Positions 54,561 to 64,000 of a DNA stretch of 64,000 nucleotides are shown one piece after another (the stretch's first letter is position 1; the number at the start of each line of letters is the position of its first letter). Location of the stretch: positions 25,608,790-25,672,789 of the forward strand of contig NC_088206.1 in assembly GCF_037126465.1 (NCBI RefSeq), read 5' to 3'. A program made the translations under genes and the position numbers. Under the pieces are notes generated by a model. That model ran no database searches. It saw only the letters and a program-made list of their open reading frames with translations, and was not told where the DNA came from. The stretch is from Ornithodoros turicata (Eukaryota; Arthropoda; Arachnida; Ixodida; Argasidae).

Positions 54561-54950
54561 CTAACGTGGAGACAACACGTTCCGTTCTCTCGACGACGTC
54601 GTGTGGTTCTTTTTCCAGTAGTCACGCACCACGGGGATGGAAATCCCGGCATTTATGATTGTCTCGTTGATGGGTTCTCCGTTTCTATATCGCTCCAACA
54701 GTTCCAACTTGTATCTCACAAACTGTCTTATTTTATGAGTACTCCGCACGGGAATAGCTATCAAAATGTCACTAAAATCGCTCTCTTCACCGTGTCCATT
54801 TAAAAAGTTGTTTAGGCGTTGTAAATCTGCCAGCATGCGTTTGCATACGAACTGATCCATCTCACACGACACACTGTATTTTAAAATTGGAAAATATGCA
54901 TATTTATTTACCGGGCTTCGCACTTTTGCAGTTGTCGAGTCGCTGCTCAT
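54561..54950 (-). CDS. unidentified 129-codon protein, intact
   Basis: ATG at 54950 and no internal stop. Basic, predicted helical, with DFSDILIAIPVRSTHKIRQF then VRYKLELLERYRNGEPINET. No recognised domain or signal peptide. It converges on the 119-codon ORF 625 bp away, with repeat R between them. No clear TATA box upstream on this strand. Possibly a second gene of the same unknown element. Confidence 0.4.
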   Translation of the reverse strand: MSSDSTTAKVRSPVNKYAYFPILKYSVSCEMDQFVCKRMLADLQRLNNFLNGHGEESDFSDILIAIPVRSTHKIRQFVRYKLELLERYRNGEPINETIINAGISIPVVRDYWKKNHTTSSRERNVLSPR

Positions 54951-55079
54951 TACTTTTCTTAGTGAAGATTATGTCGGGGGATCTCTTACCATCCTTAATC
55001 TCTTCAGTGTTTCTTACAAATCTGCACCATTATATGTGTCATTTACCGCGACGTGTCCCACGCCTCACCCCAACGCATA

Positions 55080-55225
55080 GTACTAAAAGCCAGAACTTGT
55101 TTGAGCAAGCCGAAACAAGCGATGATATGGCAGCATGCACGCCCCGTCATTTGTATAAAGGGGAGCGGTTTCTACTTTCCATAATGCTCTGACTTGTTTC
55201 ATCGCGCAGAACAATTTACGTTGTT
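55080..55225 (+). repeat. dispersed repeat, partner of 59032-59166
   Basis: AAAGCCAGAACTTGTTTGAGC and CGCAGAACAATTTACGTT are shared with 59032-59166 in the same orientation. It contains a GTATAAAG box (55157) absent from the other copy. Confidence 0.7.
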
Positions 55226-55470
55226 GTAGAACATCGCCCTGTGCGCACGACACACAGAGCAACTACCTGTTTCTGCGGGGCGCGAGCCAGCAGCAACATC
55301 AACGTCCTAACGAGTGGTGGTTCAGCGCGGCACTTTCGGTCTCGAGTTGGTTGCACTTGGTCGTTTTTTTCTCTGTGGGTTTCGTTCAGCTTTCCTTGAT
55401 GCCATATCGATTGTAACCCCACGCAGAACCCGCATGGGAAACCAAAACAAAGAAAAACTTCTTTTATAGG
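55226..55470. other. no gene seen
   Basis: Nothing recognised. Confidence 0.35.
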
Positions 55471-55946
55471 GAATTCGGGTGGTCATTTCGTAGCAACACG
55501 GCCGAGCGCTCGGAAATTGCTAGGTCGGCGACCGAGCTGGATCACGTGATCGTTGCCACCCGGACATGATTGCTAGGGAATCTAGCGGTTTTAGGTACTT
55601 GGATCACGCTAGAGGCGTCGCGGTCGCCCGTCTTCGAGTTCTGTCGACTGCTAAACCACGTGATTTCAACATGCGGGCCAATGAGGGCACACGCCACCGT
55701 TGCAGTGCGGATGTGACGACACCGGATACAGTTGAGCACCAAGGTAGAAATTTGGGGTAGTTGGTACATAGCCATGAGTAAAATCTTGCAGCCAAAGAGA
55801 GGACGAAGACACAACGGTAGAAACACACAACAGCGGAACTGCAGACTCTCAACTAAAGGATTTATTGACAATACGTCATTTAAAAGGCACAAGAAAGTAG
55901 GACACAGATAGTGATAAAGGTGAGGATAAACATGTTCCAACAAAAG

Positions 55947-57320
55947 TTAGTCTCCTGCAAGATAATCAATCTCGACTGGTAAGAGGGACAAAGAAGTTTG
56001 ACTAACACACTTATCTCCCAGTGAGGAGATTAGGGAGGCCTCCACAATCTCTCGAACATTCTTTTCTTTGAAGCGAGCACAAATGGTTGTAGCTTCGAAC
56101 AGTGGTTTACATTTGCAAGTGCGACAGTGCACCGCAAGGTGCCCAGAAGGGGTGGAGGCATCAACCTTGCATCTGTGTTCTAGAAGCCGAGTATTAACAC
56201 AACGGCCACTTTGGCCAACGTATGCTCTCCCGCATGTGAGGGGAATTTTGTATACAACATGCTGCATACATGGGACCAAGTTCTGTCTATGTTTGATTTT
56301 ACAGCCAGCCTTTGAGGGGTTATTGATTTTTCTGCACAAAGACCTAAGCTTAACAGGTGCAGAGAGGACGACCGGAACGCTATACCTACTTGCTACATGT
56401 TTAAGGTTGTGCGATAGGGTATGCAAGTACGGAATATTCACAGGTCTTCCATTAGGTCGCTCTCTGCTATGCTTTTCGGTCCCTTTTACTTTCCGTAGAA
56501 GGCTCTCGGCTATGCTGGCCAGCAAACACACAGGGTAACCTCCTTCTACCAACTGTTTTATCTGGGCACAAAAACTCTCCTGCATCTTGTGTTCGCATGA
56601 CTTCCTTAAAGCCTCCCCCAGCTTGGCGGAAGCAATCCCACGTTTTACAATTTTTGAATGGGAAGAGCAAAAGGGCAAAACGCCCTTTACAGACCTGGGG
56701 TTATAGGACCAACAAACATGGGAAGTGCCCCGCTCAAGTCTCAAGTCGAGAAATTGCAACATGTCTTCCTGCGGGAGTTCGTACGTAAATCTGAGACCTT
56801 GTGCGTTTTTGCGAAACAATTGAAGAAAAAACTGTTCACAGGGAACTAAGGATGAGCCTTCATCTTTTCTATAGCACAGAAGAAAATCGTCTACATATCT
56901 GAAAATGTAGAACGTACAAGTGCCGACGAGAGCGTTATAAATTCTCGTATCACATGCCGATAGGTAAATGTCGCATAGTAAGGGTGAAACCGACGATCCT
57001 ATAGGGGTGCCACCTTTTTGCACAAAGAAGCTATCACTTTCACTGATTATAGTGGACGAGAGATAAACATTAAGGAGTTCCATGAAGGTGGTCACACTCA
57101 ACCCAGTGTCATTCTGGAAGCAGATGGGGTTGCTCCTTTCAATTAGAGACTGAACTTCTTGCAACAGGCAATCCTGGGGCACCGAGTAGAACAGTTCCTC
57201 CACATCAATTGAGAAGAACTCGAAATTGGTAAAGTTAATGTCCTGCACGCACTGGATAATCTGTGTAGAGTTCTGGACGAGAAAAGGATCCGAAAGGGGC
57301 AGACGTTTAAGGTTGTTCAG
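55947..57320 (-). CDS. Penelope-like reverse transcriptase/GIY-YIG endonuclease, N-terminally truncated, left copy
   Basis: An open frame of about 458 codons without its start; the first in-frame codons after the junction are LNNLKRLPLSDPF. Reverse transcriptase blocks: FFSIDVEELFYSVP (first catalytic Asp), QKGGTPIGSSVSPLLCDIYL, and the catalytic FRYVDDFLL. A linker precedes the C-terminal GIY-YIG endonuclease: IPLTCGRAYVGQSGRCVN followed by TRLLEH. The N-terminal fingers are missing, so it cannot be a complete enzyme. Its translation is identical to that of the right copy over 433 codons. Penelope-like enzymes use the endonuclease to prime reverse transcription at the target. Confidence 0.9.
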   Translation of the reverse strand: MNNLKRLPLSDPFLVQNSTQIIQCVQDINFTNFEFFSIDVEELFYSVPQDCLLQEVQSLIERSNPICFQNDTGLSVTTFMELLNVYLSSTIISESDSFFVQKGGTPIGSSVSPLLCDIYLSACDTRIYNALVGTCTFYIFRYVDDFLLCYRKDEGSSLVPCEQFFLQLFRKNAQGLRFTYELPQEDMLQFLDLRLERGTSHVCWSYNPRSVKGVLPFCSSHSKIVKRGIASAKLGEALRKSCEHKMQESFCAQIKQLVEGGYPVCLLASIAESLLRKVKGTEKHSRERPNGRPVNIPYLHTLSHNLKHVASRYSVPVVLSAPVKLRSLCRKINNPSKAGCKIKHRQNLVPCMQHVVYKIPLTCGRAYVGQSGRCVNTRLLEHRCKVDASTPSGHLAVHCRTCKCKPLFEATTICARFKEKNVREIVEASLISSLGDKCVSQTSLSLLPVEIDYLAGD

Positions 57321-57323
57321 TAG

Positions 57324-58667
57324 GATCCTTTTCTCGTCCAGAACTCTACACAGATTATCCAGTGCGTGCAGGACATTAACTTTACCAATTTCGAGTTCTT
57401 CTCAATTGATGTGGAGGAACTGTTCTACTCGGTGCCCCAGGATTGCCTGTTGCAAGAAGTTCAGTCTCTAATTGAAAGGAGCAACCCCATCTGCTTCCAG
57501 AATGACACTGGGTTGAGTGTGACCACCTTCATGGAACTCCTTAATGTTTATCTCTCGTCCACTATAATCAGTGAAAGTGATAGCTTCTTTGTGCAAAAAG
57601 GTGGCACCCCTATAGGATCGTCGGTTTCACCCTTACTATGCGACATTTACCTATCGGCATGTGATACGAGAATTTATAACGCTCTCGTCGGCACTTGTAC
57701 GTTCTACATTTTCAGATATGTAGACGATTTTCTTCTGTGCTATAGAAAAGATGAAGGCTCATCCTTAGTTCCCTGTGAACAGTTTTTTCTTCAATTGTTT
57801 CGCAAAAACGCACAAGGTCTCAGATTTACGTACGAACTCCCGCAGGAAGACATGTTGCAATTTCTCGACTTGAGACTTGAGCGGGGCACTTCCCATGTTT
57901 GTTGGTCCTATAACCCCAGGTCTGTAAAGGGCGTTTTGCCCTTTTGCTCTTCCCATTCAAAAATTGTAAAACGTGGGATTGCTTCCGCCAAGCTGGGGGA
58001 GGCTTTAAGGAAGTCATGCGAACACAAGATGCAGGAGAGTTTTTGTGCCCAGATAAAACAGTTGGTAGAAGGAGGTTACCCTGTGTGTTTGCTGGCCAGC
58101 ATAGCCGAGAGCCTTCTACGGAAAGTAAAAGGGACCGAAAAGCATAGCAGAGAGCGACCTAATGGAAGACCTGTGAATATTCCGTACTTGCATACCCTAT
58201 CGCACAACCTTAAACATGTAGCAAGTAGGTATAGCGTTCCGGTCGTCCTCTCTGCACCTGTTAAGCTTAGGTCTTTGTGCAGAAAAATCAATAACCCCTC
58301 AAAGGCTGGCTGTAAAATCAAACATAGACAGAACTTGGTCCCATGTATGCAGCATGTTGTATACAAAATTCCCCTCACATGCGGGAGAGCATACGTTGGC
58401 CAAAGTGGCCGTTGTGTTAATACTCGGCTTCTAGAACACAGATGCAAGGTTGATGCCTCCACCCCTTCTGGGCACCTTGCGGTGCACTGTCGCACTTGCA
58501 AATGTAAACCACTGTTCGAAGCTACAACCATTTGTGCTCGCTTCAAAGAAAAGAATGTTCGAGAGATTGTGGAGGCCTCCCTAATCTCCTCACTGGGAGA
58601 TAAGTGTGTTAGTCAAACTTCTTTGTCCCTCTTACCAGTCGAGATTGATTATCTTGCAGGAGACTAA
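57324..58667 (+). CDS. Penelope-like reverse transcriptase/GIY-YIG endonuclease, N-terminally truncated, right copy
   Basis: Mirror image of 55947-57320 starting at GGATCC (57323). YVDDF lies near 57718, the GIY-YIG core RAYVGQSGR near 58388, and the stop at 58665. The 3' region continues to about 58845 with an AATAAA near 58748. Identity of the two reading frames implies they arose together or very recently. Confidence 0.9.
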   Translation, partial: DPFLVQNSTQIIQCVQDINFTNFEFFSIDVEELFYSVPQDCLLQEVQSLIERSNPICFQNDTGLSVTTFMELLNVYLSSTIISESDSFFVQKGGTPIGSSVSPLLCDIYLSACDTRIYNALVGTCTFYIFRYVDDFLLCYRKDEGSSLVPCEQFFLQLFRKNAQGLRFTYELPQEDMLQFLDLRLERGTSHVCWSYNPRSVKGVLPFCSSHSKIVKRGIASAKLGEALRKSCEHKMQESFCAQIKQLVEGGYPVCLLASIAESLLRKVKGTEKHSRERPNGRPVNIPYLHTLSHNLKHVASRYSVPVVLSAPVKLRSLCRKINNPSKAGCKIKHRQNLVPCMQHVVYKIPLTCGRAYVGQSGRCVNTRLLEHRCKVDASTPSGHLAVHCRTCKCKPLFEATTICARFKEKNVREIVEASLISSLGDKCVSQTSLSLLPVEIDYLAGD

Positions 58668-59031
58668 CTTTTGTTGGAACATGTTTATCCTCACCTTTAT
58701 CACTATCTGTGTCCTACTTTCTTGTGCCTTTTAAATGACGTATTGTCAATAAATCCTTTAGTTGAGAGTCTGCAGTTCCGCTGTTGTGTGTTTCTACCGT
58801 TGTGTCTTCGTCCTCTCTTTGGCTGCAAGATTTTACTCATGGCTCACAGTTGAGCAATCTGCTGTTCGATCGTTTTGAGACCGGGCAAAAAAAGTGCTAG
58901 TTGGCAAATTCCGAGCGCTCAGAAAGCGCCACGCGAACATGCGAGATTGCTTCATTTTGACCAAGCGAACATGACTGCTCGAGATCTGGCAAAAAAAAGT
59001 TGCTACTAAGTGACCACCCGAATTCGCCATT

Positions 59032-60243
59032 ACTAAAAGCCAGAACTTGTTTGAGCACGCTGAAACAAGCTATAATATGGCTAGCGCGCACGCACCGTGA
59101 TATGTGAAACGGTTTTCTTCTTTCCATAATGCTCTCACTTGTTTGATCGCGCAGAACAATTTACGTTTGGGATATGATATAAAATTGCTTTAAAAAAGCG
59201 TGGTATCCTTTGGCCTATGTAGCTCCCCACAAACTTTACCCGCTGAGTATACGTTCTATATAATCCTCCTACATAGCTCCCTAACATATCGTTCTATCTA
59301 CAGGGTGTCCCAGAAAACGTGTTATTGAATTATAATAAAAAAACTACACCACCTAGAGTCATGCAGTCAATGGCATTTGTTCTTACTGGATTTTTGCCAC
59401 CTCCTAATGTGAATGTCGTGTAACGTAAGTTTAATTATGTAAATGTTTGCGAGCTTAAGTCGGAAATTTGCCTAGTAAAGGCACTTTTTTACCCCACCAA
59501 TGTAAAGAGCGTGTCTAATTTAGTCAAATTACTGCTAATTGACAGGAATACTCAGGAGCTATCCCATCGGAAAAAATAGCCGAGCATCATGCTCTACGGA
59601 GGTTGCACAGAATAGCGCACGATGAATTTTTAGCGCAGTCTTTGTCAGTCCGACGAAAGGAGGTTGGAAACCCAGCCCTCCCCCGACGTGGCAGAACGAG
59701 ATAAAACAGGCACGGCTTATCACGTCCGACTTTCGCTGGGATAATGCTTTCCCTCTCCCAATTTTAGGAACTGTTACTTTTTCTACTATCACTCTGTGGG
59801 CTGGCTTCGGAACCTCCTTTCGTCGCACTGAGAGCGATTGCGCTCAAAAAGTCATCGTGCGCTATGGTCCGGTGCTCGGAAAAGCATGATATTCGGCTAT
59901 TTTTTCCGATGGGATAGCTTGTGAATATCACTGTAAATTATCATGAATTTGAGTGAATTCGGCACGCACTTCATATTGGTGGGGTAAAAAAGTGAGCTTT
60001 ACTTGGCAAATTTCCTAGTTCAGTTCGCAAATATTTACATAATTAAACTTAGCGTACATGACATTCACATTAGGAGGTGGCAAAAACCTAATAATAACAA
60101 ATGGTGTTGACCGCATGATTCTAGGTGGCGTAGTTTTTTTATTATAATTCAATGACACGTTTTCTGGGACACCCTGTATATAGCTTCCTTATTCATAACA
60201 CAACACAGCATTTTATCTCTTAAATCAGGAAATACATTCCATA
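59032..60243 (-). repeat. dispersed repeat R, copy 2 (interrupted)
   Basis: 59032-59300 and 60177-60243 form one repeat copy split by the MITE at 59301-60176. The uninterrupted order is seen at 53944-54225. Confidence 0.75.
59301..60176. mobile_element. mariner-type palindromic MITE (876 bp)
   Basis: Ends CAGGGTGTCCCAGAAAACG and its inverse, with imperfect arms extending about 400 bp each so that most of the element can fold back. It is flanked by TA. The empty site ATCTATATAGC is preserved in repeat R copy 1. No transposase frame. Confidence 0.85.
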
Positions 60244-61035
60244 AAAAAGAAAAAATAGATAGAGAGAGAGTGGAGAGAAGGAGTTTAGTTGAAGATCAAC
60301 GACGTCATCTTGAAGAAAGCGGTACGAAACGGCCGCTGACCATCGCCGGGCGATGGAGCACAGAGGCAGGTTGCAAAGCATCGCAGCTATGACCACAAGT
60401 TCCGGACATGCTGTGACGTCATCATGACATGTGTGGGCAGGTTAGGACAGCTCTGGACATGCGAGGAGAAAAACACTCGTAATGCAGAGGCTGGGAAAGC
60501 AAGAGTAAATATGCTAACCATCAATAGCTAACAACAAAAATAATTAGTTACACAACAAATGAGCCCACCACGACAGGAGCGTAGAACGATGCGACTGCTC
60601 CATCTGACAGCCAGGCAGAGAACTGACTTGTAATGGTTTTTTCTCCTGTGTAAAGTCCCACAGCTGCACCCCCTAGCGGTTACTTTCTCAACTAATCTCA
60701 CGACAAAATTATTAAGAATCACGCCTGCGCTACTCTCATTCCCAAGGCAGAAGAAGATAGAAAATGGCGGGGATGCACGGACAACAGTAACCAGCGTCCG
60801 ACGTGCGCGCGAATGAAAATCGCAAACAAAGCGGGAACAAAGTTGGCGAAAGCATTAGTTACACAACAAATCAGCTCACCACAGCAGGAGCGCAGACTGA
60901 TGCGACTGCTCCATCCGACAGACAGCCAGAAACTGAGCGAGCGCGGGGACTGCGGAGCAACCGAGCGCACGTCTGCTCCCCGCGACAGCTAGCGAGCAAC
61001 TGACTGCGGCACCGCTCCGCGGCTGCTACAGCCGC
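60244..61035 (+). repeat. Polinton-terminal-repeat-like sequence
   Basis: GAGCGCGGGGACTGCGGAGC, CGACAGCTAGCGAGCAACTG and GATGCGACTGCTCCATC match the inner half of the 31.6-kb Polinton left repeat (33400-33530). The start (GAGAGAAGGAGTTTAGTTGA and onward) resembles 32820-32870. Same orientation, diverged, with a partial internal duplication (60545-60620 and 60850-60930). No Polinton genes follow. Confidence 0.6.
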
Positions 61036-61124
61036 CGGCTCTAAAGCGAAACGCACCGCCTCCAAAATAATGTCGCCACCGGCGCGCGTACGCTAACGAT
61101 CTCTGATTGGCTGCGCAATATATG

Positions 61125-61132
61125 TATAAATA
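61125..61132 (+). promoter_or_regulatory. TATA box between ATTGG motifs
   Basis: TATAAATA with ATTGG at 61106, 61145 and 61182. It looks like a polymerase II core promoter, but no downstream gene is established. Confidence 0.35.
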
Positions 61133-61139
61133 TTGGGAT

Positions 61140-62050
61140 GCTCATTGGTCTAAAAAACTGGCGTCAGTTTCCTTTGCGCTGATTGGGCGAGAGTCATTTG
61201 ACTGAGGAGCGAGCATACGAACGCGCGAACCGCTCAACGGAAGCAGTCGAACGGAGGAGAATCACGTCTGTTCGGCCACGCGTGTTCTCTCGGACTGCAA
61301 CCGTTGTGCACGCAGACGCTAGGGGGTAGTTTGAGGGTTTTGAATGCTTTAGATTTAGATTGTGGCGAACTGCTAATGTGAGAACGGAATGGCACATCCA
61401 CCTCATCATCACAACAGCGGGAAGACGAACATGTGATGGAATCCCTGCACCTCCAAAGGACGCAGAAATCGTCAGAGAGGAAGTCTGCACTCTTTCCGAC
61501 GTACTGCAGGTGAACGGTAAGACAAGTTTGATTACTTTTTTGTGACTGAAGGAAGTAATGCAGGTTCATCACGTTAAGTGCATTACGTACAACATTTACG
61601 AGTCACTCGCGTTAGCGGCGTTTCATTGTGCAGTGCATTGCCGTAACTTGTACGTTTCTGATATGCCGTTAATCAAATTATGTGTGGTTATGCTAGTTGC
61701 CCCTCATGCGCGTCGCAGCCGTTCATTCACTGTGATCTACGAACATTCGTGACAAATGCCTTGGTGTTCAAATACAAAATCAAGATCGATTGCCTATCAT
61801 AGCAGTGATTTTCGTGCAGAGTTACGGATCATCAATATATTTTTTGTTTTGTTTTAGTTCTACCGCAGCCATCGGCAACAACGACGCACATAGCCCAGCA
61901 TTGGCTTTTGAACTGCCCTTCGATGTCGAAGCACCTAAAGCTCCAGTGAAGCCTGTTACAAGACGTAAAAAGATATGTACTGTAGCTTTTTCGAGGCAGT
62001 TTCCGAGGACAAATAAAGTTGATTTGTCATACATCATCGCTTTTTGATTG
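61140..62050 (+). other. possible transcribed region, exons uncertain
   Basis: A frame to 61527 meets a donor-like ACG|GTAAGA. An acceptor-like TTTTGTTTTAG (61857) precedes a frame ending at 62047, with AATAAAG at 62013. The two frames do not join in phase, so a coding gene is not demonstrated. Confidence 0.2.
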
Positions 62051-62570
62051 TCTGCTTTGGGACAGCATGATCGTTGCTCTACAGCAAGACAGCAAGCGCC
62101 GAAGACAAACGGACGAGGCTGGGGGGATAAGGGGGACGAGAGGAGAGACGAAAAACCCCAGGAGAGAAGGGCAAGGAGGTTGGGAAAGGAGGTCGGTCTG
62201 CGCATGCGCACTGGGCCCCAGCTTTTTTCCCGCGCTGGCCAGCAGAGACGCTGTGAGTGGCTCCTGGAGATCACGTGGTTTGGGCGCCCGCCATTTTCCC
62301 TGGACCATTGCGTAAACGGCAGCTTCCGGCGGATGGCTGCTACGCGTGCGCGCGCGCTCTTAGCGCCCTCTGAGGCCACCTGCGAGAGGCTAAAAGAGAA
62401 GAGCATTCCTTCGCCCCCTGCAGGCCGTTCTCATTGGTCGTGATGTCATCCTATTGTCTCAGGGCTACACTGTTTTTTTTCCACTAATGCTCCTTTGGAC
62501 AAGGTCCACCTGAAACAATAGTGTCGCGGTATGACGTCATCATGCACCTTCGTGGCTCAAGGACGCGTAC
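62051..62570. other. GC-rich stretch, no gene seen
   Basis: Includes a CGCGCGCGCTCTTAGCGCCC segment resembling the GC-rich zone of the Polinton repeat (33541-33580). Confidence 0.4.
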
Positions 62571-62576
62571 GCTCTA

Positions 62577-63015
62577 GACAGGGGACCTATTATTTACTGA
62601 ATCACTATCCCAAGATTATTTCCTTTATTCTTCTATAACGATTGCATAGGAAACTATTGCAGAAGAGCACCATGTATGAAAGCTGATCGTAGGAATTTCA
62701 AAGTCTTACTAAAACTAGACTTGCAAAAGAACAAAATATCCTAACACGTAACTCCATCAATGGTTAATAAGAGGACTAGGCACTCAACAAATCAACACAG
62801 AGTACGGGTAACAAGGAGCGCAGAACGATGCGTCTACTCCATCCGACAGCCAGACAGCCATTTTTCTATTGCTACACTTTTTTCCTGTAACGGTCAATGC
62901 ATTGCTACAAATTTCGTGACGTCATCACATCCTGCCTGAAGAAGACAGCGGCAAAGACAAAGACTCCTATTATTTATTGAATCGCAAGATTATTTCCTTT
63001 GTCCGATTCTTAATG
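62577..63015 (+). repeat. direct repeats around a Polinton-repeat-like scrap
   Basis: CTATTATTTACTGAATC ... AAGATTATTTCCTTT occurs at 62587-62630 and again at 62966-63005. Between them, 62810-62870 contains GGAGCGCAGAACGATGCG and TCCATCCGACAGCCAG, as in 60580-60620. Confidence 0.6.
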
Positions 63016-63019
63016 ACGT

Positions 63020-63585
63020 TCATTTTTGCAATAAAATTCAACAAAAAAGCACTGTGCATATTAGCGATTTTCACCTCAAAGGCTCATCATGGTCATTAGA
63101 ATCGCAACACCACTAAACTACCACTGCTCTTTTAAAATAATAAGTGAGACCACCCAACATCATCACTAGGCTTATGTAATACATGACCCTTTCTATGCTC
63201 GTATACTCATTGTCTGGGGCTACACCTGCCAGCAAAAAGGCGCCAAAGCCGGGGGGCAAAGTTCCATTCGCGCATGACAAAGCACAAGCCAGAACGCCTT
63301 TACGGGAACATGATGGCATTCCCACCATATTAATGATTATTGCATTGCAGTTTAGAAAAACTACTACTACAAAACTATAATTTTAGGAGCTTATTAAAAT
63401 TCTACTTTCTATGAAAACTATAATTGCCCTATTACTTGGATCGCTATTAATGAAGCGCTCCAATTTTTTCTCTCTTCCCATTTCAGCCTTGTCATGCAGT
63501 GAAGCAGACTCACATCCAAAATAATTAATTTACACTGAGGGTGCCGTGCTTCAGGAATTCCTATCCTGCGCTCACATACCAGCAT
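63020..63585. other. no gene seen
   Basis: A 71-codon minus-strand frame (63113-63328) with a hydrophobic C-terminus lacks an ATG start and recognisable motif. Confidence 0.35.
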
Positions 63586-63591
63586 TTCTAC

Positions 63592-64000
63592 ATGGATACC
63601 TATAACAGCTTACTTCTTCAGCATACCGAGCTCCTAACAACATCTAACAAACAAGCAGAGAAACTCACTTCTCAGCTTTACCATGCGACTTTCTTCTGCA
63701 CAAAAGCAGTCATTTGAGGAAAGAGCAGCAAAATTGCGCGCACTTGTGCTTGACTTCAAAAACTGAAGCATATGCTGATAAACTAAGAAAAAGACACTCA
63801 TGTCTGGTATCAGATAATGCTGCATACACAGCTGCATTGTCCCTTCGTAAAGAAAGCACAGGACAAGGGCACAAAAATTCCTTTAAGCGAGAAGGGAAAA
63901 GGCTTAAGACGGAGCACTCAGGAATAATAGCAGAGTCACCGGACATCGCTACGCGGCTAACACAAGATAACAACAACAAGATAATAGCGGCGGGTAAAAT
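63592..64000 (+). pseudogene. frame-disrupted coding-like region, truncated by the window end
   Basis: From ATG 63592 a frame reads MDTYNSLLLQHTELLTTSNK. After a shift near 63690 it continues as SSAQKQSFEERAAKLRALVL. After a second shift near 63765 the frame TEAYADKLRKRHSCLVSDNA stays open to the end of the window. Each piece is hydrophilic and helix-like with ordinary codon choice, so one gene broken by two indels is plausible. No family recognised. Confidence 0.35.

Larger units (their letters stand above)
55739..58845. mobile_element. head-to-head pair of 5'-truncated Penelope-like elements
   Basis: Two copies in opposite orientation meet at 57322/57323. The left copy extends 31 bp further toward its 5' end than the right, so the junction joins two different truncation points. 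The 3' ends face outward; the left copy has about 40 extra bp at its outer end. An 11-bp target duplication flanks the pair as one unit. Confidence 0.85.
55471..59026 (-). mobile_element. second copy of the CGGGTGGTCATTTCG MITE, split by a Penelope pair
   Basis: Left part 55471-55738 and right part 58846-59026 together match 30290-30718 in reverse orientation. The junction sequence ACAGTTGAGCA is duplicated on both sides of the insertion (55728-55738; 58846-58856). The empty site is visible in the 30-kb copy. Confidence 0.85.

Noticed and set aside
56068..58546. 156-codon ORFs antisense to the Penelope frames
   Set aside because: Shadows of the reverse transcriptase/GIY-YIG coding strand, present identically in both arms.
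62048..62443. 131-codon ORF in the GC-rich block
   Set aside because: Overlapping frames on both strands of a GC-rich segment; Arg-rich low-complexity translation typical of noncoding GC-rich DNA.
63113..63328. Small membrane protein on the minus strand
   Set aside because: No ATG start, no homology recognised, and a single hydrophobic stretch can arise by chance in AT-rich DNA.

Overview
The window is eukaryotic, repeat-rich and almost gene-free. It is most likely from a tick or a related chelicerate. This is an inference from the mobile-element mix: a tRNA-derived SINE of the kind described in ixodid ticks, Penelope-like elements with a GIY-YIG endonuclease, RNase H-bearing LINEs, a Mutator-like transposase with an intron, and a Polinton/Maverick. 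Nothing suggests a bacterium or organelle. Open frames are scarce, and most long ones belong to mobile elements.

Layout. 0-6.5 kb: CTCACC-rich minisatellites around a 4.86-kb element that has hAT-type ends, an 8-bp target duplication, and an internal 128-bp satellite array that switches orientation once. 6.5-7.3 kb: Penelope-like 3' fragment interrupted by a SINE with its own target duplication. 8.0-10.9 kb: a 5'-truncated LINE with a 774-codon open frame. 10.9-11.95 kb: gag/LTR remnant with an in-frame 42-bp minisatellite. 13.2-13.7 kb: two Tc1-type MITEs in inverted orientation. 14.5-16.2 kb and 19.4-23.1 kb: LINE remnants, the second split by a 559-bp element with an 8-bp duplication. 25.8-28.4 kb: a foldback element with arms of about 0.9 kb. 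30.3-30.7 kb: a MITE.

31.6-40.0 kb: a complete but decayed Polinton, bounded by AGTAGTAATG termini and a 6-bp duplication. It carries a packaging-type ATPase, integrase and protein-primed DNA polymerase remnants, and long terminal repeats with inward-facing TATA boxes. A 1-kb TTAA-flanked element sits in its left repeat. 40.3-42.2 kb: an array of ATTGG motifs and a tandem duplication. 42.6-45.0 kb: Mutator-like transposase pseudogene. 46.8-47.9 kb: the best candidate for an intact spliced gene, an SGNH-hydrolase-like protein in three exons on the minus strand. 51.3-52.8 kb: a segmental tandem duplication. 53.4-55.0 kb: two convergent, intact, unidentified small ORFs. 55.5-59.0 kb: two 5'-truncated Penelope-like copies joined head to head and inserted in a MITE. 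59.0-61.0 kb: a dispersed repeat split by a mariner-type MITE, then a second Polinton-terminal-repeat-like stretch. The last 400 bp hold a frame-disrupted coding-like region that runs off the end.

There is no operon logic here. The window records successive insertions: SINE into Penelope, MITE into foldback arm, TTAA element into Polinton terminus, Penelope pair into MITE, mariner MITE into older repeat. All family names come from motif recognition by eye. No database search was run.
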